From: Acidobacteriaceae bacterium
GTDB taxonomy: Bacteria; Acidobacteriota; Terriglobia; Terriglobales; Acidobacteriaceae
Assembly (NCBI GenBank): GCA_030038195.1
Contig: JASHPJ010000121.1
Location: 1 to 42,874, forward strand
Direction of reading: 5' to 3'
DNA: 42,874 bases
Positions 25,033-33,682 of the stretch are shown one piece after another. How positions within the stretch are numbered: the first letter of the stretch is position 1; each line of letters begins with the position of its first letter. Under the pieces are notes generated by a model that saw nothing but the letters and a program-made list of their open reading frames with translations, did no database searches and was not told where the DNA came from. The position numbers and the translations under genes were made by a program.

Positions 25033-27936
25033 CTACTCCGGCTGATCGGTCAGCAACCATCGCGATTCCATCGTGGTGACGGCCGGTGGCCCACCCAGGC
25101 CGGTGTAATTGCCCCAGGCAAGATCCGGATACGACCAGTAATGATAAAGGCTGAAGCAAACTGCGCTGCCCTGAACCGAGGCGCGTGCAGCAATGTCGGC
25201 ATTCGCCTCGGCGCGAACGCGAATCTTCCCCTGCTGCGCTCCAAGGCTCGCCCACCAGATATTCGGCTTCAGCGAGCGGAAATCATTGGTTAGTCCAGGA
25301 TTGCCCCCCGACTTACCCCACAGAAAGGAATCGCCGGTATCCTCAGACCAGGGCCACTTCGGCTCCTGTCGATAAGCTGCCATCGGATGAGACGGCCTGC
25401 GCAGCGAAACGCCTTCAGGCCGCCCGATATGATCCTCCGGATACACCGACCACAGCGCCTTCCTGCTCCAGGCCAGCTTGTCAAACGAATCGGGCAACAG
25501 ATAGGCAACACCCAGGTTGGGATGGCTGCCTGATCGCATCTCCACGCGGTATCGCGTCGTGATTCCGCCATCCGCATCGATCACGACCTCAAACTGCACT
25601 GGGATTCCGTCGATCCCTTCGACCGCCTTGCCCGCGCCTTCCGTGAGAATGAATACCCGGTTTTCTTCGCGTCCTACTTCGCATCGTGTCATCTGCCAGG
25701 AAGTGATAGCACCGCCGCCGACATCAAGATAGGGCCCGCTCTGCACGATTGGCTCATCACCAAACCTGGCCCAGGCAAGTAATCCTGTCAGCTTGCTTAC
25801 CGACATTGAAAACTTCGCGGCAGCGATTCGGTACTCGCTGACCCGGTCCTCGACAGTGATGCTGCCGGCTGCAGCAACTCGCTGCGCCCGGGCGACCGCG
25901 CCGACGGGAAGCTGTACCTGCTCGATCAGCGCGCCGTTCCTGCGGAACTCAAGCTTCAGCCTTTCGCCCGGTATCCAATGACGAGGCGGTATTTCTATGA
26001 CCCCGGAGCTGTGCGGCCCGAGATCGGGCGGCGCGATGCTGCCGGAGCTGGGCCCGGCAGACCATCGCACATCGAGTTCTTTGAAATTTGTGTGATTAAA
26101 AGCATTGCGGACAGGAATAACGAGAGACTTACCTGGCTCCGGCGCTGGCAGGGAGATGCTTTCGTCAAAGCGAATAGGGGAATAAGCCTTCCGCGTCAGC
26201 CAGTGCTCCGGCTTTTTACGGCGCCAGCCGTCGATGATGCCCCATTCTCCATAACCGGTCGGGCCGTCCGGCAGCAGAAACACCTCGTCGATGCCGGCCC
26301 AGATCGATCCTCCAAGGCAGCCATCTTCATTCAAGAACTTGTCACCGAACCGCTTGATACTCTCGCCCCAGAAGTTGCGCGCACCAGGGTCGCGGCGCAG
26401 CGTATCGAGGTTATAGCAGGAGATGTGCGCAAACTCATCATTGAGCAGCGGGTATTCGGAGCTGGCTAAGACCGAATTCACGTCGGCATAGTGCTTGCTG
26501 TAAATAGCGAAGCCTTCGGTTCCTATCGGCGCCGTATCAGGGTAACTGAAGATCGTTGGCCGGCTCGTGTCCTGCTGTTTTGCGTATTCGCTCTCGGCAG
26601 CGATGTTCGGTCCCCAGGTGCTCTCGTTACCCAGCGACCAGAACAGAACACAGGCGTGGTGATGGTCCCGCACGATCATCTCCCGGAATTGCCGCAGGTA
26701 GTTTTCTTTCAACTCCGGATTCGACGAGCTTTCCGTGCTCCAGCAGACCGCGGTTTCCTCCTCGATATAGATTCCGTGGCGATCGCAGGCATCGAGAAAC
26801 GTCTCGGTTGGCGGATAGTGCGACGTGCGCACAAAGTTCACGTTGGCTTCGCGAAGGAGGATCGCATCCTTCTCGTCGAATTCGGCAGGAACCGCACGGC
26901 CGTAGAGCGGATGAATGCTATGGCGGCAAACGCCGTGCAGCTTCACCGGCTGGCCATTCACGAAAAGCTGGTTGCCGATGCGCTGCACAGTGCGAAACCC
27001 GATCACGCGTTCCACGGTTTCAACAGTTTGTCCACCGGCGAGCACGGTGATCGCAAGCTTGTAGAGATTGGGATGCTCCGCGTCCCATGCCCTGGCGGAG
27101 GGCACGTTGAACTCATGTACGCATGGCGTCGCCGGCAAAATATCCACTTCCGTGGCCGGCTCGAATGTTACAGTCTCACCGGAAGAGCTGCTCAGCGCGA
27201 AGCGCAATGTCGCGCCCGCTGTATCCCGCGAAGCCAGCGTCGCTTTCAGCGCGATCTTTCCGCCCTGCTCACGATCGTAGGACGCGGTCAGAGCCAGGCC
27301 GCTGAGGTGAGTCTCCGGCACAGCAAACATCTTCACCGCACGGATCATGCCCGCGATCGAGTGCTTTGCATAATATGAGCCCTTCGAAATATCTTCACTG
27401 CGATCGGTGACGCCTACGACAAGCTCCGCAGACCCGCCCGCCTGGACATGCTCGGTGATCTCCGCGTCCCATGACGTAAATCCCCCGGAATGCTCCCGCA
27501 CAAGCTGGCCGTTTACCCACACGCGCGCGTAGCTGTAAACGCCATCAAAGCGAATGAAGATGCGATAGCCGGCGAATTCTGCGGGAATCTCGACTGTCCT
27601 GCGGCAGGGATACTCAACATCGGGAGCAATGGTGAATCCTTGCATTGCGAACTCACCCGGCACCTCGATTCGAGACCATTGCGACGCGTCGGGAGTCCGC
27701 ATCCAGAACTCCGCAGGCGGAACAGGAGCAAAGAGCCACGTCTCGACGAGACTGGCTGCGGCGTTCTGAAGGCCGTGCACCGACGTTGGGTATGGAATGA
27801 GCAGAGCTGGCTCTTTTGCAGCCGAAGGCGCCAGGTCTGCGAAGGCCGCGGAGTCGACGGTCTTCGCATGGGACAAGAGCCCCTCGTTCATCAGGCACAC
27901 TGCACTGAGCGATTCAATGAATTGACGGCGATCCAC
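25033..27936 (-). CDS. Tat-exported GH2 family beta-galactosidase-like enzyme
   Basis: 967 aa. GTG 27936 is the preferred start: GGAG lies 5 nt upstream and the protein then opens with VDRRQFIESLSAV, a twin-arginine signal. Earlier in-frame starts would overlap the GH42 gene. The GH2 architecture is complete: jelly roll (~60-205, YPCRRTVEIPAEFAGYRIFIRFDGVYSYARVWVNG), Ig-like domain, TIM barrel with KLHGVCRHS and RTSHYPPTETFLDACDRHG (LacZ-like), acid/base Glu438 in WSLGNEST, nucleophile Glu501 in LLNDEFAH, corresponding to the LacZ 'EYAH'. A C-terminal beta-gal small-domain-like part (GLLAWARFGDEP, YRVEMRSG) follows. It probably releases beta-linked galactose or a related sugar. Last gene of the AraD1-GH42-GH2 minus-strand group, 64 bp behind GH42. 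Confidence 0.92.
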   Translation of the reverse strand: MDRRQFIESLSAVCLMNEGLLSHAKTVDSAAFADLAPSAAKEPALLIPYPTSVHGLQNAAASLVETWLFAPVPPAEFWMRTPDASQWSRIEVPGEFAMQGFTIAPDVEYPCRRTVEIPAEFAGYRIFIRFDGVYSYARVWVNGQLVREHSGGFTSWDAEITEHVQAGGSAELVVGVTDRSEDISKGSYYAKHSIAGMIRAVKMFAVPETHLSGLALTASYDREQGGKIALKATLASRDTAGATLRFALSSSSGETVTFEPATEVDILPATPCVHEFNVPSARAWDAEHPNLYKLAITVLAGGQTVETVERVIGFRTVQRIGNQLFVNGQPVKLHGVCRHSIHPLYGRAVPAEFDEKDAILLREANVNFVRTSHYPPTETFLDACDRHGIYIEEETAVCWSTESSSNPELKENYLRQFREMIVRDHHHACVLFWSLGNESTWGPNIAAESEYAKQQDTSRPTIFSYPDTAPIGTEGFAIYSKHYADVNSVLASSEYPLLNDEFAHISCYNLDTLRRDPGARNFWGESIKRFGDKFLNEDGCLGGSIWAGIDEVFLLPDGPTGYGEWGIIDGWRRKKPEHWLTRKAYSPIRFDESISLPAPEPGKSLVIPVRNAFNHTNFKELDVRWSAGPSSGSIAPPDLGPHSSGVIEIPPRHWIPGERLKLEFRRNGALIEQVQLPVGAVARAQRVAAAGSITVEDRVSEYRIAAAKFSMSVSKLTGLLAWARFGDEPIVQSGPYLDVGGGAITSWQMTRCEVGREENRVFILTEGAGKAVEGIDGIPVQFEVVIDADGGITTRYRVEMRSGSHPNLGVAYLLPDSFDKLAWSRKALWSVYPEDHIGRPEGVSLRRPSHPMAAYRQEPKWPWSEDTGDSFLWGKSGGNPGLTNDFRSLKPNIWWASLGAQQGKIRVRAEANADIAARASVQGSAVCFSLYHYWSYPDLAWGNYTGLGGPPAVTTMESRWLLTDQPE

Positions 27937-28000
27937 AGTTGCTCCGTGTTCAAGTGAGATAGGGTAAACCCGCGCAAGAAAGTTCACGAGCGCAATACGA

Positions 28001-30178
28001 TCAGATTGACGCCTTGGCTTCGAGCCACAGGGTCTCATATGGGTCAAGGCTCTTGTTTGCGCTGACTGTGCGCTGGGCAATGCGATCCGTCGCAGCGGAG
28101 CGAAACGCACAGGTCTTCGGCTGCGAGGTTGCGTTTATCACAAACAAGCTCTGGTCGCTTCGTGGCGCTGCCAGCACGCCGTCTGGAAGCGGAGCTGCCA
28201 GCAGTGGATGCATCAACGGACTGGCATGGCCTACGAGCGTAAGCAAGCTGTCGTCAGCGGGCCAGAAGCCAAGCTTGATCACCTGTCCGCGGCCCAGCTT
28301 GTGCAAAGTCGCTGCGGGCCTTCCGTCGATAATCTGCTGGTCGCTCACAAACGTCGCAATGGTATTCGTGTCCGGCCCGCCAATCTCCAGATATTCCATA
28401 TAGCCGTCCAGAGAGACTGGAGAGCGCCCGCTGACTTGGCTGCCGCTCCAGTTCACCGCAAGCTGCGTCTTGTTGCCCCGCTTGGGCGATCCGGCCCAGC
28501 GCACCGTGCGCACGATATTGCCAGTGAGCGCGGACAGGTTGGCGGCAAAGCCGTCTCCGCGAAAGATGCCATTGTCATCCATGTACGCAGTAAACGGCGT
28601 CACGATCAGCGTGCCGCCCTGCAGGACGAACTGGCGCAGAGATTCAACCGCAGGGGCATCATCGAACGCTGTCGCCGCTGCCAGAACGAGCAGGTCGTAC
28701 TTTTTAAGGTTATCCACCTCGCGAGCCTTCACGGAGTTGATTGTGTCCGTTCCGATGCCCAGCCGATGGAGCGCCGCAAACGTATCCGTAAAGACCGAGC
28801 GGCTATCGGGAACGTGAGGATAGATCTCAAGCGCAGCGCGATTGTCAAAGTCGGTCAGTACTGCGGCGCGGCTTTCCACCGGATGCGCCAGCAGCGTTGT
28901 GCCCCACCTGGCAAAGAAAGCTCCCAGCTCCGTGGCCCACTCGACATCGGGCTCAAAGTGACCCGACCAATCCAGTAGCCCGCCCCAGTTCGGCCAGTGT
29001 CCGCCTCGCCACCGGTTGCCCGACCAATACATGATCCCGGAAGCGCCAAACGCCGCCAGTTGCAGGTCCCACATGCGGAACTGTTCGCGGTTCGGTGCCG
29101 GGTCCCACATCACTGTTGCGCCGGCAACGCCAATGCGCGTCTCCGTCACAATGAACTGGTTCTTGCCGTAGCAGGAACGGTGCATGTCGAAATGCCAGGG
29201 CGAGTTGTTCCAGCTCTCCGGTTTGTCCGTGCTGTCCTGGTAATAATTCAGGCCGGCGATGGACATGAACTCCTGCGCCTTGGGGTCGTCGGCAATCGCC
29301 GTCCACAGCGGATTCCAATCGGTGAGAAGCCATTGCCGGACACCCGCGTCACGCAGCAGGGATGCCTGCTCAGCGAGAAACCCGAGAATCGTGTCGCGGC
29401 GAAAGTGAAATGCGGCCAGCGAAAGCGCTGGCAACTGCTCGCGCACGCTGGCTGAGCCACCTTCCACTCCTCGCCGCGGCTGGGGAACCTCGTCGAACGA
29501 CTGAATCTTCATGCCCCAATCGATGAGATCCAGCCTCGCGTTGAACTCCTCTGGCGTGTGAAAGGTATTCTCCAGCCACGCGCGCCAGGCATGCTCGCAG
29601 GCCGGGTTATAGCAAATGATCTGATCGACGAATTCGATCTCGTTGTCCAACTGCCAGCCAATCACCGCCGGATGGTCATGGAACTCATGAGCTAATGCCT
29701 GAATGTATCTGCGGCATGCGGCGCGATAGAGTGGATGGTTCAGGCACGGGCACTTGCGGCTCATTGGGTCCGACGGTCCTGAGCCCGGCTCCAGCACGAC
29801 GAGAATCTCCGGATGCGCAGCCGCCAGCCACTGCGGCGGAGTGTAGGTCGAGGTTCCCAGGATGGCTGCAATACCGCGCTCATGCATCTGGTCGAGAAAT
29901 TCGCGAAGCCAGCCGAAGTTAAACTGGCCGGGAGCTGTCTCCAGGTTGCCCCAGCTCGATTCGCCTACTCGCGCCAGGTTCATGTGCGCGCGCTCGAGCA
30001 GATCAAGAATGATTTTGCCTTGATCGCCACCTTCAATATCCGGATAAACGGAGGCGCCAAAAAGAAATCGTCCGGTCTCTGCTGCGCCGGCTTGCGTCCA
30101 GGCGGGCAGCGTTGACAGGTCGCTCCACGCTGGCGCCGCCAGCGCCGCCGTCTTGAGAAAATCGCGTCGCGTCTGCAT
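28001..30178 (-). CDS. Tat-exported GH42 family beta-galactosidase
   Basis: 725 aa from ATG 30178 (GAAGGG upstream), opening with MQTRRDFLKTAALAAPAW, a clear Tat signal. The GH42 A-domain TIM barrel carries RVGESSWGNLETAPGQFNFGWL, the acid/base Glu180 in GWQLDNEIEF and the nucleophile Glu346 in FIVTETRIG. The trimerisation domain follows (YDLLVLAAATAFDDAPAVESLRQFVLQGGTLIV) and a short C-terminal beta domain ends the protein. GH42 enzymes hydrolyse terminal beta-D-galactosides and often act on galactan or arabinogalactan side chains. Most GH42 proteins are cytoplasmic; export by Tat fits the other hydrolases here. It lies 157 bp downstream of the AraD1-like stop, with a possible own promoter and operator in the gap. 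Confidence 0.93.
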   Translation of the reverse strand: MQTRRDFLKTAALAAPAWSDLSTLPAWTQAGAAETGRFLFGASVYPDIEGGDQGKIILDLLERAHMNLARVGESSWGNLETAPGQFNFGWLREFLDQMHERGIAAILGTSTYTPPQWLAAAHPEILVVLEPGSGPSDPMSRKCPCLNHPLYRAACRRYIQALAHEFHDHPAVIGWQLDNEIEFVDQIICYNPACEHAWRAWLENTFHTPEEFNARLDLIDWGMKIQSFDEVPQPRRGVEGGSASVREQLPALSLAAFHFRRDTILGFLAEQASLLRDAGVRQWLLTDWNPLWTAIADDPKAQEFMSIAGLNYYQDSTDKPESWNNSPWHFDMHRSCYGKNQFIVTETRIGVAGATVMWDPAPNREQFRMWDLQLAAFGASGIMYWSGNRWRGGHWPNWGGLLDWSGHFEPDVEWATELGAFFARWGTTLLAHPVESRAAVLTDFDNRAALEIYPHVPDSRSVFTDTFAALHRLGIGTDTINSVKAREVDNLKKYDLLVLAAATAFDDAPAVESLRQFVLQGGTLIVTPFTAYMDDNGIFRGDGFAANLSALTGNIVRTVRWAGSPKRGNKTQLAVNWSGSQVSGRSPVSLDGYMEYLEIGGPDTNTIATFVSDQQIIDGRPAATLHKLGRGQVIKLGFWPADDSLLTLVGHASPLMHPLLAAPLPDGVLAAPRSDQSLFVINATSQPKTCAFRSAATDRIAQRTVSANKSLDPYETLWLEAKASI

Positions 30179-30272
30179 TCCGCACCCTTCCGACGTCTTT
30201 GCGCCCAGCCCGCCCATTTTATGCCTGGCGAGGCATTACCGCCCGGCCAGAGGACAGACCATAATTACTCAG

Positions 30273-30318
30273 TGGCCGACCAGTGGTCACCTTACTAGCT
30301 CCAACCTGCGCATGTCAA
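30273..30318 (-). promoter_or_regulatory. Operator-like half-site cluster and -35 before GH42
   Basis: The stretch 30273-30288 reads TGGCCGACCAGTGGTC: one TGGC..ACCA site overlaps a second perfect dyad GACCA-G-TGGTC, giving three half-sites. On the minus strand a TTGACA (30318-30313) precedes it, but the -10 at the right spacing is poor. The motif resembles those at 14204 and 19579, suggesting the same GntR regulator. Confidence 0.5.
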
Positions 30319-30334
30319 TCAAAATGACTGCTTT

Positions 30335-31330
30335 TCAAAGTGAGAGAATCCTGAACTCCTCCGCCTGGCTGACGGCGAGAACATTGCGCAGAGGGAGATG
30401 AAACTGCTCTGCCTCGATCTCAAAAACGTCGCCGGGCTCGGCGCGGATGCCATCCGTAAAAGAGAGCGTTGCAGTTCCGAAGAAATGGACGTGCACATCA
30501 CCGGGTCGGCGAAAGAACGAATACTTGAAGTGGTGCCACTCCAGGTTTGCCACGCTATGGGACATGTTCGCCTCGCCGGAAAGGAACGGTTTCTGCCAAA
30601 TTGCCGCGCCGTTGCGCAGGATGCGTGACGTCCCCTGAATGTGATCGGGCAATGGCCCCGTCAGCAACTCCGGTCCAAGCGCGGCCTGCCGTAGCTTGGA
30701 GTGCGCCAGCCAAAGGTAGTTTCCGCGCTCAGTCACGTGGTCGGAGAATTCGTTGGTGAGGCAGAATCCCAGGCGCACGGGATTGCCGTCAGGCGCTATC
30801 AGGTAAACTCCCGCGATCTCCGGTTCCTCACCGCCGTCGTGGGCAAAGGAAGGCGACAGGATCGGGCCGCCAGGATCGGCGATGCAGGCGCCGTTGCCCT
30901 TATAAAACCACTCCGGCTGCACCCCCGGAACTCCGCTGGCTGGCTTGCCGCCCTGCAACCCCATTTGAAACAGCTTCATCGAATCGGTTTGCGTCGCGTC
31001 CTCCACTTCAGCGCGGTGCATCGCATCACGCGCCTCCGCGGATCCCAGATGAGTTAACCCGGTTCCCGTCAGAAAGAGCCGCGCCGGCTCGGGGTGGTCG
31101 ATTGGCGGCAGGATGCGCCGTTCCCGTTCCAGCAGCGCCAGGTTGATCTCCTCTTCCATACCAAAATCGCGAACTGCATGCTCCAGACTTATGCCACGTG
31201 AAATTGCTTCGCTCGCCAGCTCACAGGTCGTTTCAATCTTCCCGATGCGCATCGCATGCTTGCTCTCGTTCAAAGCTGCGACACATCGCCGGCCGGTTGT
31301 CGAGCGATATTGGATCAACGACAATCCCAC
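30335..31330 (-). CDS. AraD1/GguC-type fumarylacetoacetate-hydrolase-fold enzyme
   Basis: 331 aa from GTG 31330, chosen because AGGTGG lies 6 nt upstream and the sequence then matches the family start (VGLSLIQYRS); upstream codons in frame are not family-like. It is close to AraD1/GguC proteins along its whole length: TGTGLTHLGSAEARDAMH, DSMKLFQMGLQGGKP, GVQPEWFYKGNG, DGGEEPEIAGVYLIAPDG, NEFSDHVTERGNYLWLAHSKLRQ, SGEANMSHSVANLEWHHFKY and FRRPGDVHVHFFGTATLSF. The FAH fold acts on 2-keto-3-deoxy or 2,4-diketo acids; GguC-type genes travel with L-arabinose and other sugar-acid pathways, but the exact reaction is not established for this protein. Divergent from the IlvD/Edd dehydratase, making a natural dehydration/processing pair. 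Confidence 0.9.
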   Translation of the reverse strand: MGLSLIQYRSTTGRRCVAALNESKHAMRIGKIETTCELASEAISRGISLEHAVRDFGMEEEINLALLERERRILPPIDHPEPARLFLTGTGLTHLGSAEARDAMHRAEVEDATQTDSMKLFQMGLQGGKPASGVPGVQPEWFYKGNGACIADPGGPILSPSFAHDGGEEPEIAGVYLIAPDGNPVRLGFCLTNEFSDHVTERGNYLWLAHSKLRQAALGPELLTGPLPDHIQGTSRILRNGAAIWQKPFLSGEANMSHSVANLEWHHFKYSFFRRPGDVHVHFFGTATLSFTDGIRAEPGDVFEIEAEQFHLPLRNVLAVSQAEEFRILSL

Positions 31331-31399
31331 GGATTCCACCTCGAACGGATTGGAAAGCCAAATGATTGGGACGCAGGAAGCGAGCGCTCTTTGAACCAG

Positions 31400-31417
31400 A
31401 TTATAGAGGCTGACCAA
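31400..31417 (-). promoter_or_regulatory. -10 element and operator half-site before the AraD1-like gene
   Basis: On the minus strand a perfect TATAAT (31405-31400) is preceded two bases earlier by TTGGTCAGCC (31417-31408), the same core as the inverted form of the site at 19579. No good -35 is visible. An operator between -35 and -10 would block transcription directly. The region also separates this gene from the divergent IlvD/Edd dehydratase. Confidence 0.45.
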
Positions 31418-31533
31418 TTATCTGGGTGGTAATATCTCAGATGTTGTTCTCATATCGGCAGTCCATGGCCAGATCGTAAACGGCTCAATGATCGGCGGTC
31501 CCTTTGTCCGGGCATTGTAGTAGAGGAGAACGC

Positions 31534-33258
31534 ATGGGAGTGAAATCGTTCAGGTCCGCAGACTGGTTCGGCAAGTCGTCCAAGGATGGCTTCATTCATC
31601 GGAGCTGGATGCGCAATCAGGGTTTGCCTGACGATGTGTTCGACGGCCGCCCGGTGATCGGCATTTGCAACACATGGTCCGAGCTGACTCCCTGCAATGC
31701 CCATCTTCGTGACCTGGCCGAGCGCATCAAGCGCGGAGTCTGGGAAGCGGGCGGACTGCCGCTCGAATTCCCGGTGATGTCGATTGGGGAAAGCAACCTG
31801 CGTCCAACGGCGATGCTGTTTCGGAATCTGGTCAGCATGGATGTCGAAGAGTCGATCCGGGGGAATCCAATTGATGGCGTCGTTCTAATGACCGGCTGCG
31901 ACAAAACGACGCCGGCCCTGGTGATGGGTGCTGCCAGTTGCGATCTGCCTGCGCTGGTTATGCCGGGCGGCCCCATGTTAAATGGGAAGTTCCGCGGCCA
32001 TGATCTGGGATCGGGAACGGACGTCTGGCGGTTTCATGATGACCTTCGCTCCGGAAAAATCCCTCTCGAAATATTTCAGGAAGCCGAAAGCTGCATGTCC
32101 CGATCGATCGGGCACTGCAATACCATGGGGACTGCATCAACCATGGCCGCCATGGCTGAATCGCTGGGACTAACGCTTCCCATGGGAAGTTCCATTCCCG
32201 CCGCTGACTCGCGCCGCTGGGCGCTGGCGCAGGTGGCTGGTCGAACCATCGTTGAGATGGTGTTTGCCGATCGCAAGCTTTCCAGAATCCTTACTCGGAA
32301 TGCTTTTAAAAATGCTGTCCGCACCAATGCGGCGCTGGGGGGATCGACCAACGCTGTCATTCACCTCATCGCAATAGCAAGACGCATAGGGACGCCGTTG
32401 ACCCTGGATGATTGGGACAGCATGGGGCGAGAAGTCAAAACCATTGTCAATCTGCAGCCGTCCGGCAAATTCCTGATGGAGGATTATTACTACGCTGGAG
32501 GTCTGCCCGCAGTTCTTCGAGCTCTCGGAGAACAGGACCTTCTCGAGAAGGACGCTCTCACCGTCAACGGCAAGACCATCTGGGAGAATTGCTCCGAGGC
32601 CCAGAACTGGGACACTGACATCATCCGGAGCTTCGATCACCCTCTGGCTCACAGCGGTGGTATTGCAGTATTACGCGGAAATCTTGCGCCGAACGGAGCG
32701 GTGCTCAAACCTTCCGCAGCCTCCGCTCACCTGATGCGGCACCGTGGCCGCGCCGTGGTGTTTGAGAATATCGAACACTACCATGGCCGAATCGATCAAC
32801 CCGATCTGGACGTGGACGCGTCGTCTGTCCTTGTGCTAAAGCATTGCGGACCGAAAGGCTACCCTGGGATGGCGGAAGTTGGAAACATGGCGCTTCCCCG
32901 GAAGTTGCTTCAACAGGGTATCTCAGACATGGTCCGGATTTCCGATGCCCGCATGAGCGGCACAGCGTATGGGACCGTGGTTCTACACGTGAGCCCTGAA
33001 GCGGCCGTCGGAGGTCCGCTTGCATTGGTGCGCGATGGCGACTTCATTGAGCTGGACGTTGAGCAAAGAAGACTTCATCTGGATCTAAGCGAACAAGCAT
33101 TGGAACAAAGACGCAACGAATGGAATCCCGCTGAATTGCCCTTTTACGGGGGCTATCAGGGGCTTTATGTTCAACACGTTCTTCAGGCCCATGAAGGTGC
33201 TGATCTGGATTTCCTGGTGGGACGGCGCGGGCTGGAGGTGTCGCGAGAATCCCATTGA
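31534..33258 (+). CDS. IlvD/Edd-family sugar-acid dehydratase (L-arabinonate/D-xylonate type)
   Basis: 574 aa from ATG 31534 with AGAGGAG 5 nt upstream. It has the Fe-S dehydratase signatures: Cys54 in NTWSELTPCNAH, Cys122 in TGCDKTTPA (with Lys124 as the usual modified Mg ligand) and Cys195 in GHCNTMGTAS, which together bind the [2Fe-2S] or [4Fe-4S] cluster. The C-terminal domain has GGIAVLRGNLAPNGAVLK, HCGPKGYPGMAE and SDARMSGTAYGTVVLHVSPEA. The SADWFGK start and PGGPMLNG are typical of the aldonate dehydratase branch rather than of branched-chain amino-acid IlvD. It converts an aldonate to 2-keto-3-deoxy-aldonate, giving a fourth sugar-acid dehydratase in the window. It is divergent from the AraD1/GguC-like gene. 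Confidence 0.92.
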   Translation: MGVKSFRSADWFGKSSKDGFIHRSWMRNQGLPDDVFDGRPVIGICNTWSELTPCNAHLRDLAERIKRGVWEAGGLPLEFPVMSIGESNLRPTAMLFRNLVSMDVEESIRGNPIDGVVLMTGCDKTTPALVMGAASCDLPALVMPGGPMLNGKFRGHDLGSGTDVWRFHDDLRSGKIPLEIFQEAESCMSRSIGHCNTMGTASTMAAMAESLGLTLPMGSSIPAADSRRWALAQVAGRTIVEMVFADRKLSRILTRNAFKNAVRTNAALGGSTNAVIHLIAIARRIGTPLTLDDWDSMGREVKTIVNLQPSGKFLMEDYYYAGGLPAVLRALGEQDLLEKDALTVNGKTIWENCSEAQNWDTDIIRSFDHPLAHSGGIAVLRGNLAPNGAVLKPSAASAHLMRHRGRAVVFENIEHYHGRIDQPDLDVDASSVLVLKHCGPKGYPGMAEVGNMALPRKLLQQGISDMVRISDARMSGTAYGTVVLHVSPEAAVGGPLALVRDGDFIELDVEQRRLHLDLSEQALEQRRNEWNPAELPFYGGYQGLYVQHVLQAHEGADLDFLVGRRGLEVSRESH

Positions 33259-33369
33259 TCCAACTTGCGCAAGAGAGCAGATGGGGACAGATATCCGTCT
33301 CTCCAAAGTGCTTGTAACCTTCACAGCAGCCGTTCTCGCGTGGCGAGCTGGATTCGTCCTTGCTTCCGC

Positions 33370-33465
33370 ACCGGCAAGCCATTGCCGCAGGTTCCTGGCC
33401 ACGAACTCCGGGCTGTTATCCGATCGAAGATATGCCGGCGCTCCCTTCATCGCCATCACGTCCGG
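33370..33465 (-). pseudogene. Remnant of an IS3-type transposase (integrase core)
   Basis: The minus strand encodes about 30 residues reading AMKGAPAYLRSDNSPEFVARNLRQWL, matching the 'G.P..LRSDNGPEF.A..L..WL' segment of the DDE integrase core of IS3/IS481-type transposases, including the second catalytic Asp. An in-frame TGA lies just upstream and similarity stops after Trp-Leu. No ends of the IS are recognisable. It is the leftmost item in a stretch of mobile debris behind the dehydratase gene. Confidence 0.8.
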
Positions 33466-33517
33466 TCAGGAGACCGGTGCCACACTTCGGCAGTCATAAA
33501 ATCATGTGGACACGACA

Positions 33518-33682
33518 CCAGCGTCCTGAATCTGAAGTTCGTATCACCAATACACTGTCATCCTGAGCGTAGCAAGCCGCGTTTTTTGCGGCTTGCGAAG
33601 TCGAAGGTCAAAGATCCGCCGTGGCGGAACCTGCGGTTCGAGGCCTTGACTTATGCCACGAACTTTTGATTCACCACACTAG
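33518..33682. mobile_element. TIR element, copy 1 (165 bp, MITE-like)
   Basis: The ends are inverted copies of each other: left CCAGCGTCCTGAATCTGAAG (33518-33537) matches the reverse complement of the right end CTAGTGTGGTGAATCAAAAG at most positions, both continuing with TTCGT. Inside lies a hairpin with arms GCAAGCCGC (33572-33580) and GCGGCTTGC (33588-33596) and a T-rich loop, then a 27-nt block (33601-33627) identical to 41777-41803 in the second copy. No coding capacity. The right terminus CTAG (33679-33682) is shared with the next element. Confidence 0.8.

Noticed and set aside
27937-28110. Extension of the GH2 gene to 28110
   Set aside because: It would overlap the GH42 coding end by over 100 bp and bury the twin-arginine signal. 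GTG 27936 has a ribosome site and places the signal at the N-terminus.
31331-31417. Extension of the AraD1-like gene to 31417
   Set aside because: The extra residues are not family-like and would cover the operator and TATAAT. GTG 31330 has AGGTGG at the right distance.
33265-33669. Open frame of 134 codons on the plus strand after the dehydratase
   Set aside because: It crosses the IS3-type remnant in antisense and runs into a non-coding TIR element; no domain is visible.
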